DNA from: Ichthyophonus hoferi
Taxonomy: Eukaryota; Opisthokonta; Ichthyosporea; Ichthyophonida; Ichthyophonidae
Reading direction: 5' to 3'
Assembly (NCBI GenBank): GCA_002751075.1
Contig: NAOQ01000040.1
Coordinates: 67,621-92,877, forward strand
DNA: 25,257 bases
Part shown: piece by piece, positions 20,996 through 25,257 of the stretch
Layout: each line of letters opens with the position of its first letter
How positions within the stretch are numbered: position 1 is the stretch's first letter
The notes under the pieces: model-generated
Database searches by the model: none
What the model was told of the DNA's origin: nothing
What the model saw: only the letters and a program-made list of their open reading frames with translations
Program-made: the position numbers and the translations under genes

Positions 20996-23900
20996 GTAGA
21001 GCGTCTGTGTTTGTTTGTTTTTATATTCTTATCTTTGGCTTTGGCTTATACTAATACTAATGTTTTTAAAATTCTTGCATTGAATTTTAAAACATGATTA
21101 TTTTTTATGTTCAGTATGCATATATATATATACTAATAATAAATACATATATTTAGTTTATGTAAATATGAGGACTATAATTCTTATTGTTTTTCGTTTC
21201 TTTAATGCATATATTGGTAGCTTTTTTCATATAGACATACTATAGTGCATTATATGGTATTGTATTCTTCATATTGTATTGGTTATATGATATTATATTG
21301 TCTTTTAGTATGGTGCACTTTGTTTTATTGTATTTTATTATAATAGATTGCATGATACTATATTGTATTATATTGCATTGTATTATGTATTATATTATAT
21401 TGCATTATATCAAACTATATCTTAATGTAAATATATGTATACAGATAAGCACTTATATATTTACAGTAAATGTATTAGAACTAAATACAAGTACACATAA
21501 CTCTCTCTCTATATATACATCGTAATTTTATATAATATATCAACTAGACAAAGTGTAATTTGATAAGTTAAATTTTTCATAAAAATACAAAACAATACAG
21601 TACAATGCAATTAATTATACTATATTACTATATAGATCAAGATAGTATACAATTAATAATAAAGCAATTAGACTGCTGGGTTATCGTGTCATTTGGATAG
21701 GATAGTAGGATGGTAGTTTGGAGTGTAAGAATCTATAAGCTCTACACAATTAAATTATAAAATTATGATAGATCAGATCTTAGTTTATATGAATATTTAT
21801 TCCTAGCAGTGATAAATTCAATTTATTTTAAAATTTTATTTTCACAGTTACATATATATGTATGATATTAAACAACAAGGTGTGGCTAATGATCAATAAT
21901 ATCTTATCTTATACAATAAAACAGTGCTATAGCAAATGCAACAATATATATATATATATATAATGTGTGTATGTATATAAATCTATGTATGTATATATTA
22001 ATAACAATTGGTCCACCCTAGTTATATCATAACAACCTTTAACTAATCACATTATTAGGCCCTATGTGTACATTGGCTACTACATCAGATAAAATTGATG
22101 CTGAAATAGACGATAAAATCGAAAATGGTATGTATATAATTTAAAGTTTATGGAAATAATATGTTTGGGGTTTAAATATCATTTACACCATAAGCCTGTT
22201 TTAGTCATTGCAATATCATAAATGATATATGGTATATTACAATTGGATGCTTATCATGCAATGAATTACAGCTGCCTAATATAAACAGTTTAAAAGGGAG
22301 ACCATCTCATGGGTGTATTTTTTAAAAAATGTAAGACTGGTTATTGGTAAACATAGACCTTTAGTAGCAGCTTATTGGATGGTTAAAAGAATAAATCAAT
22401 AGTGGCTGATACTTAGTTGCCTCATGTTTTTAAATAATACAGTTCTCGTTTATTATATGCCGGGTGCATAAAGATATTTATCTATTGACCAACTATTTCT
22501 ATTATTTTTTCCTACATCCTTATTTGAAATACAATTTACGAATAAAAAAAATATATATAAATAAATAAACTTAGTTCTCTATTGGCTAACAATTTTCCAG
22601 CATCTTCTACTTACACCTTGAAATGAAACATACTTCACAAGGAAAGAATGAAAATATAAATAATTTAAAGTGGGCCTTTATTGGCTAACCATTTTAATAC
22701 ACCTTTTAATACACCTCCACAGTAAATACGCTTCAAAACAAAATTCCTGATGTAAATGTTTTGGAATCCACCAATCACAATATTACACAGACACCTAAAA
22801 AGGTATATGCATTCCTTTTCCTTTTCTAGCAACGGCGCTCTGTTTTTCGTTAAATATTATGCCCGTATATACGTATATATATATCTATATTGATATCTAT
22901 GGCATTGACGATATTAAATTATAACATAATATTATAGATCAACAAATTTTACTAAACAACAGTATGAAGTACTGTAGCCTAGTATAGTATATCAACACAA
23001 TAGTATATTGCCTCATAAACACATTGTAGCACATATGTTAGCATAGTATTGTAGATTATAGCATTATATTACATTATACTATTGCAGATTATAGTACCTT
23101 ATGCTACAACATAATCCACTATACGATGTTATACAGTAGCATATCATACAATAAGATACTATCAACCATTTTAATAACCCCGCCCTATTGTTCTAGAATT
23201 TATTTGCTATCGTCCATATAGGAGGAAGTCAACACAAAGTGGGATTTAATGACATTTTAATTACCCATAAATTAATGGTTAATCTAGGCGTGGAAGTAAG
23301 TGGTTGATATTGATTATATTTAAAAATAAAAATTTCTACCCTCTTGTCCTTGTTTTTTGTATAAATAGAAAACGTTTTGCAGAATAATGTATAGCATATT
23401 TTTTATATATGTAATTTGATATACACGTATACATATTAACACAGACATATATATATACTTAGTACATAGATATGCACTATAGTAAACATCATTTCATTTT
23501 ACTATATCATTTATAATCTATGTAGCCAATAGCTATACTTCTATAAAAATTAACTCCATACACCCTCCCTCACCTTCTAGATCCAATTCAATAAAATTCT
23601 TATGGCGGGATCTCCGAATTTTACTATTATTGGCCTACCCCTATTGGATATTAAATCAGGTATATAATATATATACATGTACTATGTGTGTAAATCTAGA
23701 CATATGTATATAATTATTGTTATTATTATTACTACTACTATTATTATTATCATTATACCATACCACCATATCATTCCCACATATGTAAACACACACATAC
23801 ACACTACTAACCCACATATCCTAACCTTACTCCTCTTTACAACCCTATATACAGTAATAGTCAAGGGTCGTGTTGTAGAACACACTGAGACAAAGCCCCT

Positions 23901-24012
23901 TATTATATACAAGAAAAAGCGCAGAAAGGGTTATCAAAGATGGAGAGAGAATACATATCCCATCACTGCTATACGTATTACGTCAATAGGTGTCTTACCT
24001 GATTTAAAATAA
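20929..24012 (+). CDS. MRPL21: Mitochondrial large-subunit ribosomal protein bL21m, six exons
   Basis: bL21m is an rRNA-binding protein of the mitochondrial large ribosomal subunit (MRPL49 in yeast). Exons: 20929-20995, 22059-22127, 22723-22802, 23197-23295, 23581-23659, 23855-24012. All introns are GT-AG with matching phases; 552 nt encode 183 residues. The bL21 core spans about 73-183: NLFAIVHIGGSQHKVGFND at the start, then ILMAGSPNFTIIGLPLL, GRVVEHTETKPLIIYKKKRR, and KGYQRWRENTYPITAIRIT, the basic C-terminal signature. Residues 46-72 are a divergent linker. Exon 2 begins after TTAG, and its own ATG (MCTLATTSDKIDAEID) would leave an acidic N-terminus. I therefore infer exon 1, encoding MLALPIHRSILGTWSSAAKI, which is basic, acid-free and in phase, like a presequence. 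A shorter exon 1 ending at 20962 is also in phase. Exons 3-6 are firm; exon 1 is tentative. Confidence 0.9.
22960..23165. repeat. Imperfect TATAG/GTAT-type repeats in bL21m intron 3
   Basis: Short motifs such as TAGTATA, TAGCATA, GCAGATTATAG and GTAGATTATAG recur many times with mixed spacing. Similar low-order repeats appear at 21240-21420 in intron 1 (TATTGTATTATATTGCATT) and at 15955-16005 in OST3 intron 2. This looks like simple-sequence drift rather than a defined element. Confidence 0.45.
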
Positions 24013-24442
24013 CCTTTTCATTGGTCTATTTTAAAATGGGAACCTATAATATATAGGCATTAAAATGACTCAGCAGGTGTCTGTTGTCTCTTGTCTATTG
24101 AGTAATTTTATTTTATGGGGTCACTTTACTGGCTTAGATAGTTTGAATTGGGATATATTTCCTGTTTATTTTAATGTTGAAATTATTATCTCTTCCATTT
24201 TAGACGGTCGTTGATTGTTGTAAGCAGATAATCATAATAAAAGATAGATTTTTTATTTACTCTCACTGCAGAATAACATGTGTTGGTCTTGTCAAACATC
24301 GAGACCTTCATACAATTCCACAATAAAATAATTATTATTATAAGTACTGATGAAAATATTGTTAAAACTTTGGCAGTCACTCAGACTGTGCTTGCTTCGA
24401 TCCTGCTAACAATACATAAAAACATGTCCACTATGTATTATC

Positions 24443-24690
24443 TATCCTCCTTGTACCTTAATAACTAAGGGTCTAATACATTCTTTAGCACCTCTTACTA
24501 GTGTCCTCTGGGTCTCTATATCCTCCTTGGTGTTCTGGATCTCATTATTTGAGACCCCTTTAATGATCATTGATCATTTTTATAACTTTTCTATACAACG
24601 TCTTTGCTGTGAATAAATGCTCTTTATCATTTGTTCTAACCTGGACTTTACTTTTACCTATCAACATCGTGTCTCTGCAATAATGCCCAC
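24443..24690 (-). pseudogene. Possible coding remnant downstream of bL21m, unrecognised
   Basis: The minus strand reads as protein-like in two adjoining frames. At about 24680-24563 it contains KVQVRTNDKEHLFTAKTLYR. At about 24560-24443 it contains GVSNNEIQNTKEDIETQRTL and then RGAKECIRPLVIK. The charged, helix-forming composition differs sharply from the AT-driven frames nearby. A stop separates the two, so it is broken or interrupted by something I cannot see. It could be the tail of a decayed gene or mobile element lying to the right. I do not recognise the family. Confidence 0.35.
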
Positions 24691-25257
24691 ATTCTCATTC
24701 GTCGTCAATCTCTACTGACTTATTGATCGGTTGATTATGCAATATGGTTGCAAGTAGTGTAACCATCAGCAGAATCAATCGCATCGCAATTGCCTAATTG
24801 GATATTCCCTTTGTGACAACTCCTACCTGGTTATTTACGTCTTACTATATATATATATAGTATTAAAGTTCTAGCTACTCACTATTACCTCTTCGTTCTT
24901 GATTGATCTACTACCATATATTTGTTATTAGAAACCCCTAAGATCATTAGTGTCACCAATGAAATGCAATAAAGATAATGACTCATTATTAATTCACTAA
25001 TTTTAATCAAGTCAAAACAAAACAGTTCATTGGATAATCAACTATTTTAGGTGGTATTTTAGGCTCGGATGTAAGATAACTAGTTAAAAAAATTAATATT
25101 ATAACTTCAGAAACTATTGATAAATATAGTTGTGAATCATTAATTATTTAATTATTCATTAGTGCTAATCAAAAGATACATTTATATACATGTAGTGTTT
25201 ATGTATAGTGTGTATGTGTAGGGAATAATTGTATATTATATATATATATATATATAT
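24691..25257. other. AT-rich right end, no gene seen; terminal (TA)n
   Basis: No supported gene. The last bases (about 25236-25257) are a TA dinucleotide run reaching the window edge. Shorter TA runs occur at 24848-24860, 21944-21962 and 14150-14162. Confidence 0.6.

Noticed and set aside
21274-21525. 83-codon plus-strand open frame rich in Ile, Tyr and Leu
   Set aside because: It is translated from TATTG/ATTAT simple repeats inside bL21m intron 1.

Overview
The window is nuclear DNA from an AT-rich, intron-rich eukaryote (about 30% G+C by eye). Everything identified is eukaryotic: GT-AG introns, a mitochondrial assembly factor, an ER oligosaccharyltransferase subunit and a mitochondrial ribosomal protein. 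An early-diverging fungus is my best guess, from the protein flavour and the fossil gag-like element. However, introns of 200-1200 bp are long for a fungus, so the assignment is open.

Left third (1-8570). The 5' part of an unrecognised, probably helical-repeat protein gene runs off the left edge on the minus strand (exons 1546-1137 and 109-1). A second, decayed copy of the same two exons and intron lies at 8566-5317 and continues as broken coding remnants to about 4690, perhaps to 3000. Both copies share an intron filled with a diverged minisatellite of roughly 70-170 bp spacing. The second copy's intron is about 1.85 kb longer, and a broken retrotransposon gag-like fossil (about 5640-7440) accounts for most of that. 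A purine-rich block lies at 4440-4690.

Middle (8880-17530). A single-exon SDHAF2/SDH5 gene (8902-9333, +) is followed by 1.9 kb without genes. Convergent to it is a nine-exon OST3/OST6-family gene (17526-11210, -). All nine exons could be placed with consistent phases, giving 321 residues with a signal peptide, a thioredoxin-like domain with CxxC, and four membrane segments.

Right (17530-25257). A 3.4-kb gene-poor divergent spacer precedes a six-exon mitochondrial ribosomal protein bL21m gene (20929-24012, +; 183 residues), whose presequence exon is inferred. Downstream lie possible coding remnants on the minus strand (24443-24690) and a terminal TA repeat.

The recognised genes serve unrelated housekeeping jobs: complex II flavinylation, ER N-glycosylation and mitochondrial translation. 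They do not form a cluster with a shared function. I found no convincing new multi-gene system. The most interesting structure is the duplicated unknown gene with its satellite-bearing intron.
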